DNA from: Capitulum mitella | Lineage: Eukaryota; Arthropoda; Thecostraca; Pollicipedomorpha; Pollicipedidae | Direction: 5' to 3' | Assembly: GCA_030062745.1 (NCBI GenBank) | Contig: CP099846.1 | Location: 8,615,432 to 8,679,431 of the forward strand | DNA: 64,000 bases | In this document: positions 53,998 through 62,575 of the stretch, in pieces | Layout: every line of letters starts with the position of its first letter | Numbering within the stretch: the first letter of the stretch is position 1 | Made by a program: the position numbers and the translations under genes | The notes under the pieces: generated by a model | The model's input: only the letters and a program-made list of their open reading frames with translations | Database searches by the model: none | Told to the model about the DNA's origin: nothing

Positions 53998-55233
53998 CAC
54001 TGGGCTCACAGGGGAAACCTGCATCGCTTTTACCTGATACACAGAATGCAGTCCGTTCCAGACATTTTGGGAATATCTCTCCCTTTTGCTCAAATACTCA
54101 TGCAGAAATTTAACTCAGAAAGTGGCCATATTTCAAATGCTCATGAGATAAGTCTCAACCAAGCTGCGCTGTTTTTGCTGCTGTGTCAAGGTACGGATCA
54201 CAAGCTTCTTTATTACTGCGGCCACCAAAATGTTCAACCCAACATGCCTTTCCATGTTCAATTGTCAGTGCTACAAATCACAATCAATGGTCAGTTGCCA
54301 TGACCAAACAAGGACAAAATGACGACGACGCAGACAATTCTGCACGTAAATTAGCTGCAGGGCTGCTGTCAGCCGGGGAAACGAAATCGGTCTGCTTTAT
54401 CTGGACTCAGGCCTCCGGCTGAAAGGACCGCCCGGCGGGACGGCCGCATCATGCAGCCGGCCGCCAGAAACCCAAGAGACAAATCAGGTCACGTGACGTT
54501 TAATATCGGGGAGGCGCAAATGAATATTTCACGGACGTTTAGCTACGTAATGGAGGGTATCATGACGTGGCCTGTAGTAGTGGATGATGTGTTTCACTTC
54601 GTGTGACTTTCAGTAAAACTTTACATCAGAAACCAGCATTCGTAGCGTGAAGTACTTACAGCTTATGGTCCCGCGAGAAAACCACTTGATGTCGTTTTTG
54701 AACCACGTGGACAAATGTGTAGGAAAGATCACCTCACTGCCTTTCTCTTCATACCCAATCTGATGTCTCTGATTAAGTGGTATTCACTTCGCAAAAGGAT
54801 CGTGTGAAGACCGACGATGCCCGTCAGCGGTTGGCCGCACGCGATCCAAGAGGCAAAACAAGCCACAGATCATTTAATGGTATGAAGTTGCGGTCTATAC
54901 TGTAAGGGGTGATTGAAAACACAGCTGGGCTTATCACAAAATGGCTTTATCCAGTGTCAGTGTGTAAACGTCCAGCAAAACTTTACACCAACAACGAGCA
55001 TTTCTAGCTTGCAGTCAGGGGTGTCGATTTGAATTTTTTTGAGAGGACCCTGACCCACCCGATGTTGATTTGGACCCCCCAATGTTGGTTCAGACCCGCA
55101 ACATTTTCTGTCGGTTTTAAAGGGAAATCAGTAATAATAACGAAAAGAAAGGCTGCAGTAAATAACAGTGAGGCAGAAAGTAAAGAATTAAGTGTAAAGC
55201 AATGTAGCTATCCATCTTTCTATCTTCTATTTA

Positions 55234-55274
<41 letters not shown>

Positions 55275-57707
55275 GTATATATAAGAATAAATGCAGTTTT
55301 TTATTTGACAAATAGTAACAAAAAACTTATCAGTTTCCTTTCGTCAATATAAAGTGGAATTAATCCGTTGAGAAACCTGCTTGGGGGGAGGAGATTAGGT
55401 TGTCGGGCCCTCGGCTTGGCCCCTACCCAATTCATTTACAGACATCGACACCCCTGTTTGCAGCACATCACGCAGTGCCACGTGAAGACCATTTGATACC
55501 ATTTTCGAACACATCAATAGATGCATATGGAAGGAAACAACAGTATCTTTTGTTTCATATCCGGTTTGCTATGTTGAGCCAAATTTTATTTGCTTCGCGA
55601 AGCGACCGAGCGCCCATACGCCACCCAGGTGACAAAACCGGTCACAGGTCATTTAATTGTACAAAGTTGCAGCTGAAACCTGCAAGACTGTTTAACAACA
55701 TCCTGGCCTTTGTCATGGCTTTGGTTTCTGCCGGTGTTGATGGGCTTAATTTTGTACAACATAGCGAAAAGTTGCATATCAAAAATGTATATTCGCACCT
55801 TGCAGTGAATCATTTCGTCGCATGCGCAGGCCAAATGGTGCAATGTCTGCAAACAAGAGCAATCCCATAGAAAAGAAAACATCCCCATGTTCCGTTTGAT
55901 ACCAAATATAATATGCTTCTTTGGTTTCTTTGTGCTTACCGATGCGATCAAAGCGATCAAAGCGATCAAGGTTTCAGCCCCGATTGAAGACACAACACTC
56001 AATTTTCAGCCGTTTTTTTTTCGCTACGTAAAACGTCCGATTCTGATGTTCTAAATTTGTTGGGATATTGTTCAGTGGATTTATGGCCAGTAGCAGTACA
56101 AAATGAGGCACTTTAAAATTTCGAAAAATCTCTCTATGTCCCCTTTGTTACCCAACTTAAACCGCAGTGCCTTGGCGGCACGATAAACTTTCGCCACAAT
56201 ATCAGCCGTTACCTGAAATTTCGCTATCGGTTGTGGGGGTTCCATTTTATGCAACAACCTCTGTTTAACACGGGTTTCGATCCGTAACATTGCCCTAAAA
56301 AAAGTAAAATATATTTGCATCCACGTCGTTATAAGTAATTGCTCGGTTCGTTGCCTGACATAAGCTCGTCTTCAGTTGTCATCTGTCTTCTGATGAATCC
56401 CTGACTGTCAGGAGCTATCAACGCAGTCAGTCTGCCATAGTCGCCTCTGCCCTTTCCGCCCTTTGTTTGCGTTCGCGGGAGGGGGGGGGGCGTTGCCGAG
56501 CGTCTCCGTTCCCTCCTCTCCCCCCCCGTCACTGTCGCCCCTGGTCAGGCACTCACCGTTTCCCAGGGCGTGGAAATCCGTGCGTCCAACGGCGTGTCAC
56601 TCCGGCGACCTTGCGGTTAATGTTAGTGCCTTCAATCATGCCGCCGGGCTTTTTTTAATTATTCCCACCTTCTCGTTTCCTAACAGCGTCACCAGTAATA
56701 TCGTATTTCTCGCGTATTTTCAGTCATTGTTTCCTGACGCCCTGGAATTTTCGTTTCAGCGCGTCTTTTGTAGTAAATCAAAGTTCACGTTGACACATCT
56801 CGAAAAAACGGACGTCGAAGATGTGGCGTACCTGCACCCGTTCGCCAACGCCCTGCAGAAGATCACGTTTTCGTGGATGACCAGTCTATTGAAACGCGGC
56901 TTCAACAGGCCGATCGAGTTCACTGATCTAGGCAGGTAAGTTGAAATCGACGTCTGAGGCTGAGGCTTCTGGCGAGAATGTTCATGGTCACATGCGACAG
57001 CAAATGCGATGGCAGCTGTGGTCGACAAATGAAGTGTGTATGGTGGCTCTACCATTTTAGCGTGATGATAACGTCAGGTTTATAAATGCGGAACAAACGT
57101 TGTTCTGCGAGGGGCTAGTAGAAGAGATTACAAATAGCCTCATCAATACTTGGTGTCACTAAACGGTTTGTAATCTCTAGACCAGGCACGTAGGTAGGCA
57201 AAATATGCCAGGGGGCACACAGACGAAACATTCTTTCGGAAATAGTCTCAGTTAATAGCCCTGATACTATAAGGAGCACAGTCACTCTCATGGCACATTT
57301 ATTATGCGAGGGCTCGTGGCACATTGATCGCGCACGACCTGCAAATGCCTTCAAGTTAGGTACGTCCCCGCTCTAAACGACATCCTCTTGAGGTAACGTG
57401 AATTGTTTTGTGTGCCGAACGTCACGGAGCTGGTAAAGGCAATATTTAGTTCTTCCAAATGCCAATGGCGCTAAAAATGCGGGCGAGTTTTTGACCACTC
57501 ACTGAAGCTTGCAAACTCTGTTGATGTCTCTTTTGGTGAATCAATGTTTGTTTGCTGTTTTTTGCCATGTACATTTGCCGTGGTATCTCTGGCATGTCTC
57601 TCTCCTAGGCCTCCACCCGGTGAGGATACACTGCCTCATTTCCTGAAGCTCAGGAAGACCTTGCAGCGAGTCAAGGTGAGTGATTCTACGCTTACGCTCT
57701 CTGTCTC

Positions 57708-57750
<43 letters not shown>

Positions 57751-57776
57751 TTCTCCCTCTCTCTCTCTCTCTCTCG

Positions 57777-57867
<91 letters not shown>

Positions 57868-59270
57868 TCTCTCCTTGTAATTTCGCAAAGAATCCATAGT
57901 GATAAATATAAAGCAACTGGAAACTGCTGCGTACAGCAATGTCGAAAAGTCGCTAGGCCCAAGCCACGTCGTGGGATTTCTCGTATCTCCGTGAGCAGCC
58001 AGACGGCCGGCCTATCACAGCGCCCCAGGCCGGCTCTCACTTTCTTTTCGGAGAGCGGTGGCGCTGATGCCCGCTGAAAAATGGCCGCCGTAATTAGCTG
58101 TGGTCTCCTGCGCTCTCCTCTGGGAGACTTCGGCCACGTCTTCAGAGAGCAGAGCGGTCTCTGGACAGGTCACGAGCCTGTGTTGTTATTTTGTCGGTGT
58201 GCCCCAGGGCAGGTCGGTCAGCGCAGGTCGGGACCTGGGCCTGGGGTGACGTCATCCGTCTGTACGCCTCAGGACAGGTCGGCCGGCGCAGATCGGGACC
58301 TGAACCTCAGGTGACATCCTCTCTCCGTGTTTTTCAGGGGAGGTCAGCCGGCTCGGGTTCAGACCTGAACCTTTGGCACGTCATTTGGCTGGCTCACTGG
58401 CGCTCTCTGCTGCTGGGAGGCTTCCTCAAGCTGTGCGGCGACCTGGTTGGCCTTGTGGCTCCGCTCGCCCTCAAGAACATCATCGACTTCGTGTTGCTGC
58501 ACCAGTCCGGAAGCCTGCAGATGCAGCAGCTGGACCACAACGGAGTGAGTGGAACCGAGTCGACCTCTCTCGGACTCAGGCTCACTGACGACCGCCTGCC
58601 TGACACCATACTGGCAGACCAGACCAAACGTAACGTTCTCCTCGTAACAGGTGTGATTGCCTGGGACTTTAGGCATTGTCTCGGCACTTACTGTTCTCGG
58701 TAAGCGTTAAGGGAGGCTCTTTAGTTCCATGGGCTGGCCGGAAGCTGCTGCTCCGGTTGCGAGTGAACGGATGAAAGGCTGACGGGTGTGTCCTGTTAGC
58801 TTCTTGGTGTAACCTTGTCTTCCACTTTCAGTCCCGCACTATGGAATGGCGACTTGTCCCCGTGAACTCGTTTTGACATGAGGGACTGCACCAGATCGGC
58901 TGTTGACTTTTGATGGATATCAGCATCATCATTTATCGCGCTAGTGCCCTCGTGGCAGCCTCCGCGTAAACACAACAGATTCATTAGCCCAGTTGTCGGT
59001 GGCACAGTTTTCTCGGCCCACACATCGTCACAAAGCGCCCCCCCCCCGCTGCTTTGTGACCTATGACCTGTCGCTTAACTGTAACATCTAAGGGGACCAA
59101 TGAACGTGGGTACGTTTCAGTACCTGTACCCGACCGTGGAGGACTTTCTGTCGAACGGCTACGTGATGTCTGTGGTGGCGCTGGTGGCCGCGCTGGCTCA
59201 GGGCACCTTCTCCCAGTACAGCACGCACGTCATGGTCACAGAGGGCATCCGACTCAGGAGCGAGGTTCAG
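46545..59270 (+). CDS. ABCC-family transporter, sulfonylurea receptor-like (ABCC8/9), 5' part
   Basis: Five coding exons join in phase: 46545-47114, 56760-56935, 57609-57675, 58338-58544 and 59121-59270, giving 390 residues. The gene continues past the window; family members are about 1,550-1,580 residues. The protein has an extracellular N-terminus with Cys5 and Cys17 (SUR1 has a Cys6-Cys26 pair), five hydrophobic segments of TMD0 (about 20-44, 69-91, 98-121, 131-150, 166-188), the L0 linker (191-271) and the first two helices of TMD1. The order RW-LL, H-H, LK and LEVHFI follows SUR TMD0, and LHPFANALQK with KRGFNRPIEF follows SUR1 L0. SURs assemble with Kir6 channels to form KATP channels and sense MgADP; TMD0 is the channel contact. 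The nucleotide-binding domains are not in the window, so other long ABCC types remain possible but fit less well. Confidence 0.82.
47868..48011. mobile_element. hAT-like MITE, 144 bp, with 8-bp target duplication
   Basis: The left end CATAGGCGCAGCCAGG pairs with the right end CCTGGCTGTGCCCCTG (inverted, few mismatches). The flanks are GTCGCCGA (47860-47867) and GTCGCCAA (48012-48019), 7 of 8 identical, as expected for hAT insertions. No coding capacity. Related end sequence occurs at 460-485. Confidence 0.8.
48242..48270. repeat. Perfect 12-bp inverted repeat, 5-nt loop
   Basis: GTGGAGGCACTC and GAGTGCCTCCAC flank GAGAG. Not associated with a recognised element. Confidence 0.95.
48362..48481. 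mobile_element. hAT-like MITE, 120 bp, with 8-bp target duplication
   Basis: The left end CAGGGGCGTGGGAGCATC is inverted at the right end CATCTTCCTACGCCTATG with a few mismatches. The flanks AATCCGCA (48354-48361) and AAGCCGCA (48482-48489) match at 7 of 8 bases. Related degenerate copies are at 60,144 and about 5,052. Confidence 0.8.
49010..49115 (-). mobile_element. Possible tRNA-like SINE relic
   Basis: On the minus strand a B-box like GTGGGTTCGAATC follows CAACGGAGAGAGAGTC and TAATGGTAAAGC, giving tRNA-like spacing without a convincing cloverleaf. Different from the SINE at 5,905. Confidence 0.3.
53417..53615 (+). mobile_element. tRNA-derived SINE, copy 2
   Basis: Starts GTGATCGGCAGTTAGTTGG with A-box TAGTTGGTAGAGCG, then GCAAGACGGGTTCGAGTG (B box) and CCCCGGCGCTCGAT, all shared with copy 1 in opposite orientation. 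The body is diverged beyond about 53,560. The T-stem does not pair properly, so it is not a working tRNA gene. Confidence 0.78.
53757..53842. repeat. (AC)n(AT)n compound microsatellite
   Basis: About 15 AC units followed by about 28 AT units. Confidence 0.97.
53953..53996. repeat. (AT)n microsatellite
   Basis: About 22 AT units, 110 bases from the preceding AT tract. Confidence 0.97.
54460..55690. repeat. 330-380-bp tandem repeat, about 2.5 copies, interrupted by a transposon
   Basis: CAGTAAAACTTTACATC at 54,611 matches CAGCAAAACTTTACACC at 54,972. Unit tails with CACAGRTCATTTAAT are at about 54,852 and 55,628, and a third related tail is at 54,475. The last copy is split by the 441-bp hAT-like element. 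Confidence 0.8.
55016..55456. mobile_element. hAT-like MITE, 441 bp, nested in tandem repeat
   Basis: Perfect 13-bp inverted ends CAGGGGTGTCGAT. The 8-base flanks are CTTGCAGT (55008-55015) and TTTGCAGC (55457-55464), identical in the central six. Contains a (TC)n tract at 55,240-55,272. No transposase. A fragment with the same kind of left end lies at 61,018. Confidence 0.83.
56160..56245 (+). mobile_element. SINE or LINE 3' tail related to SINE copy 1
   Basis: GCCTTGGCG, AAACTTTCGCCACAA and ATCAGCCGTTACCTGAAATT match the 3' part of the SINE at 5,905 read on its own strand. No tRNA head is present, so it may be a 5'-truncated SINE or the tail of the partner LINE. Confidence 0.7.
56760..56935 (+). 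CDS. SUR-like exon 2: L0 linker
   Basis: 176 bases from the acceptor ttttcgtttcag to the donor GGCAG|GTAAGT, phase 0 to phase 2. Encodes VAYLHPFANALQKITFSWMT and KRGFNRPIEFTDLG, aligned with the SUR1 stretch LQPFVNLLSKGTYWWMNAF. The L0 linker couples TMD0 to the ABC core. Trp229 matches SUR1 Trp232; the position of SUR1 Tyr230 is Phe227 here. Confidence 0.88.
57609..57675 (+). CDS. SUR-like exon 3: end of L0
   Basis: 67 bases between tctctcctag and AAG|GTGAGT, completing an Arg codon and leaving in phase 0. Encodes PPPGEDTLPHFLKLRKTLQR, consistent with the SUR1 segment GKLPIAMRALTNYQRL. Its donor is followed after about 22 bases by a 177-bp pyrimidine microsatellite. Confidence 0.75.
57699..57875. 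repeat. (CTGT)n(CT)n pyrimidine microsatellite beside exon 3 donor
   Basis: About 177 bases of nearly pure CT/CTGT repeat starting 23 bases after the exon 3 donor. Long Ser/Leu or Arg/Glu frames through it are artefacts. Confidence 0.97.
58200..58395 (+). repeat. 65-bp tandem repeat containing the exon 4 acceptor, three copies
   Basis: Acceptor-like CAG|G junctions at 58208, 58273 and 58338 (period exactly 65) are each followed by AGGTCRGYCRGC and GACCTG. The third is the exon 4 start. The pyrimidine tract is best before the third. Confidence 0.9.
58338..58544 (+). CDS. SUR-like exon 4: first TMD1 helix
   Basis: 207 bases, phase 0 both sides, from tgtttttcag to GGA|GTGAGT. Encodes LNLWHVIWLAHWRSLLLGGF and KLCGDLVGLVAPLALKNIID, matching the IWQALSHAFGRRL and ADLLGFAGPL region of SUR1. 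The acceptor and first about 60 bases are the last copy of a 65-bp tandem array. A second possible donor (CTCG|GTAAGC, 58,701) would read through GGA, but the phase-0 join to exon 5 favours 58544. Confidence 0.82.
59121..59270 (+). CDS. SUR-like exon 5: second TMD1 helix
   Basis: 150 bases, phase 0 both sides, from gtacgtttcag to CAG|GTCAGT. Encodes YLYPTVEDFLSNGYVMSVVA and MVTEGIRLRSEVQ, matching FLANAYVLAVLLFLALLLQ and AIETGINLRGAIQ of SUR1, including the position of the last residue. The donor is the first unit of a 33-bp tandem array. The next expected exon (equivalent of TKIYNK in SUR1) was not found to the right. Confidence 0.85.
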
Positions 59271-59575
59271 GTCAGTAAAAGGCGACTCAGAGGCGAGGTC
59301 CAGGTCAGTAGGAATCTACTCAGTAGTGAGGTTCAGGTCACTGAGGTCACTGAGATGCGACTCAAGAATGGGGTTCAGGTCACTGAAGGTCACTGAAGTC
59401 ACTAACCTGAACCTCACAGGAGCGAGGTTCAGGTTACTGAGAGTTTGCTGAGGAACGAGGTTCAGGTCAGTGAGAAACGACTCAGAAGCCAGGTTCAGAT
59501 CACTTGGAAACGACTCACAATCGAGTTTCGGGTTTCTGAGAGTCGACTCGGGAGCTCTGGGTCATGGTTAGTACA
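59252..59575 (+). repeat. 33-bp tandem repeat starting with the exon 5 donor
   Basis: Units of the type CGACTCAGGAGCGAGGTTCA followed by GGTCAGTGAGAAA begin within exon 5 and run about 300 bases into the intron. Donor positions are 59271, 59304 and 59337 (exact 33-base steps), then drift. Confidence 0.9.
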
Positions 59576-60143
59576 ATGATCGTGGTACATGTGCGTTGCT
59601 AAATGTGTTGCTGTTGTTTGACTTTAAATTAGTTACGCAGGCTCTCCCTGTTTAAAGTTTTACTTTCATGCTACATTTAACTGACATTCTTCCGAGAGAC
59701 TGGTCTTTCAAAGCCACTTTGATGAAGAGAACACCACTATGACAAGCCAGTTGCACTGGCCGAAAACGGGATGGACAAAGAGGGAAATGTGTCTGCTGCG
59801 TAGTACTTGTTGCAATCTATGAATTACTGATTATCAGTAGGGAACAGAGAAAATATATTTTTTTTGTACACATTCCTCTCAATCTAATTCCTTGCAATCG
59901 CTTCTCCTTTAGCTTTGTCCATGTTTTCAGTGGTCAAATAAATGCCCTTAATGATTTCCGATCCATTTGTGTCCATCGTTTTAACGTTTAGGTCAGCAGC
60001 TGCAAGGCACTTGAGAGAGCAGCATTCGCTTTGTTTTTATTCGCAGAGGCGGAGAGTGCTTGTCATGTTTCTGGGTAAGGTTTCCATATAAACATTAGCT
60101 GGCAAGTCCGCTGCTCAAATGACCAACCAGTCATGCTTCTACG

Positions 60144-60266
60144 CAGGAGCGTAGGAACATCCAGAAAAGTAGGGGAGGGGCAGAAACATTTTTCCCCATA
60201 GAGCTAATGTTAAATTTACCAAAAAGTGGGGTGCATGTCCCACGCCTCTTGTCCCCATGCCCATAC
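60144..60266 (+). mobile_element. Degenerate MITE copy
   Basis: Left end CAGGAGCGTAGGAACATCC followed by GAAAAGTAGGGG is like the element at 48,362. The interior matches about 5,052-5,175 (GAAACATTTT, TGTTAAATTT, CCCCATG). The right end and target duplication are not clear. Confidence 0.6.
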
Positions 60267-62075
60267 ATCTGTGTGGGCGGTGAGGCTAACTGCATGAGGA
60301 ACACATCGCCACATGGTATTCACATTGCCACCGTGCAAGCCGTATTGCATATCTGCAAGCCAGCCTCGGACTGGATAAATACACAGCAGAGTCTGAAAAC
60401 CGAACGAGTCATTTGACCTACGGACGTCGAGTCAAATATCTCTGCAAGCGCATGGCCACCAAATTTGTCCCTTTGTCGAGGCTCAGCTACCGTTTCCAAC
60501 ATTTCATGCGGAAATCCGCGCCACATTTAATCAGTTCTTCAGGGTGAGTTAGTCGACGTGTTACGGGCAAGCGAAGGATGGCACCACTCTCCACGTACCC
60601 GGCGAGCCCGCAGTGGCGCCGGGCCGGGCTCTGAGCGGCCCGCCTCTCTCCTGCCCGTCCGGTGATCGTTATCAGGCGCGGGCACGGCGGCCGGAGACAG
60701 CAGGCGGCCGTGATTCAGAGGCCCGGCTGACTCAGGCGGCCGGCAGGATGTGGGCAGAAGAGGCACTGCGTGCGCCCGGGAAAAAGGGGGACTCTCACTC
60801 GGCACACGGAGCCGCAAAACGTCCACCGCGCGTCCGGGCCGTGCACGAGGAAAAACCCGGCTAGGTTGACACGAGTGCCGGCCGCAGCGCCGATAACAAC
60901 GTGAGGGCAAACGGAGATAAAACGCTATGGCAGACAGATGTTTCAGCTGATATTCCGTTTTGTCACTCATCGAAAACTTCACATCGCCGAGGCAGCCCGT
61001 CAAGGCTGCGTTTCAAGCAGGGGCGTCGATTTTTATTCCTTTGCAGGGCCATGGCCCCCTCACTGTAAATCTTAGCCCTTTCAGAGGTGATTGTGCCCCC
61101 CCTCCCTCCCGATATTTCCTGCTAGTTTTAACAAGGGTCACGTACTTTCTTACTGCGCGCTGGTGGCTGGCATCGGATGGCCACCTGTGACGCAGCCGTT
61201 AGGCGCGTGCTATGACGTCATCGGAAGGCGGACGCAGCAGCGCGTGCCGTCAGGTATCGGGGCGAGCTGATGGCGCGAGCTGATGGCGGTCCCCGGCCCG
61301 TGCCGGCCTCGCAGGAACGTCGAGGGTCGTTTGTAAGAGGGCAGTGCCTCGGGAAGGCCGGTGTCGGGCGTCGGAGGTCGGACTACACCCGGGCTGCGGT
61401 CCGATTGTTTGGTTCCAAGAGTTACGTGTCGCTGCATCCCATCGCGTGATGCATCGATCTTTCTGGTCGCTTTGTTTTCAGAAGTGAGGCCAATCATTCT
61501 CCGGAGAACCTAGACGGAAGCCGTCAACGCGCGAATGTACCCAGCCTTGCCCTTCAATGTTTACCAGCTGGTGATGGCCACGGTCAGACAATTTTCGTCG
61601 TGACCAGTGAGAATTAGCTAAGATTTGAAAAAAAGTTTTCGCCGTTTCGAAAAAATAAAAACTGAGTTTGTTCGTGACGTACTTGGCTTTTGTAAACAGG
61701 AGAGACGACGGAACTGCGGTTGGCAAATGAACTGCGTGGGAAATAGCTGCATTTTCATTATTTATCGCTGATAAGATTTGAACAGTACTTTTTTCTGTTC
61801 GGACAGTGTTGCATCTATTTATTTTGTTTCAAAGTGAAATCCACCAACTGAGTTTTATTGCAAAGTCGCAAACCATAACATACGTGTTTAGGGGCACACA
61901 CGTGAAGATACATTGTGAAAACGACTGCATGTCGAAAGCACGTGAGCAGAACAGTCTAGTCATGAAGATGATGTAATGATACTTAAGTATCGCGATCTTT
62001 AGGTTTCCGTTGTCAGGTCTAGACCTTGCCGATCGACCGGCGAGACCTAACGCTAGTCAGAGCTAAACGTACAAA

Positions 62076-62245
62076 CTGCCTGTTTTGTCGCAGACTTTCG
62101 CAGGCTTACTGTTTTGTCGCAAAACTGCCCCAGACCGACCGTTTTGTCGCACATTGCCGCAGGTCGGCTGCTGTAGACCGATTTTTCTACCTCAGACTAC
62201 TGCAAGCTGACTGGGTCGCCGCGACATGCCGCAGACCGAACGTTT
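62076..62245. repeat. About 31-bp degenerate tandem repeat
   Basis: Repeats of GTTTTGTCGCA and GCCGCAGACCGA, about five diverged units. Confidence 0.7.
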
Positions 62246-62516
62246 CGGGAGAAGCGATTCACATCTCTGTCCTCATGACGTGGCATCGTGCGTTGCCGTA
62301 TCATGTTATTCGGGAAGCAGACGTCACACGTCGCCGTGAGCGAACGTCAGTCCGTTAGACAAACGTGTCGCGATTGCTCAGCACACAAAGCCATCGGCGC
62401 CGCTCGTCACGCAGAGGTCTCCGGGCACACATCCCCCCTCTCGCCTCAAACTGCCGATTTCAGGACACATCGCGACGCAACGTCTAGTTCCCCCGCATTC
62501 GGCGAACGACTCCGTC

Positions 62517-62575
62517 CGTGACGTACCCTCGGGCGCCGTCACGTGACGTACCCTCGGGCACCGCCACGTGATGTA
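62517..62575. repeat. 25-bp tandem repeat with CACGTGA boxes
   Basis: GTGACGTACCCTCGGGC is repeated 2.3 times, with the palindromic CACGTG at the junctions and a CRE-like TGACGTA in each unit. Confidence 0.85.

Larger units (their letters stand above)
47115..56759. other. Intron 1 of the SUR-like gene (9.6 kb)
   Basis: The protein alignment is continuous across it and both sides are phase 0, so no exon is missing. It holds two short hAT-like elements, a third nested in a tandem array, SINE copies, a perfect hairpin and AC/AT microsatellites, each listed separately. A probable tRNA-like relic lies at 49,010-49,115. Confidence 0.7.

Noticed and set aside
57541..58077. Arg/Glu and Ser/Leu repeat proteins
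   Set aside because: Translation of the CT microsatellite.
58545..58703. Read-through extension of SUR exon 4 to a donor at 58,701
   Set aside because: Open in frame, but the added residues do not match SUR, and the GGA|GTGAGT donor gives a clean phase-0 join to exon 5. The other donor at 58,701 could be a minor form.
59084..59120. Alternative exon 5 start at an ATG (59,100) or the acceptor at 59,092
   Set aside because: The acceptor at 59,120 is stronger and in phase with exon 4; the ATG is inside the intron.
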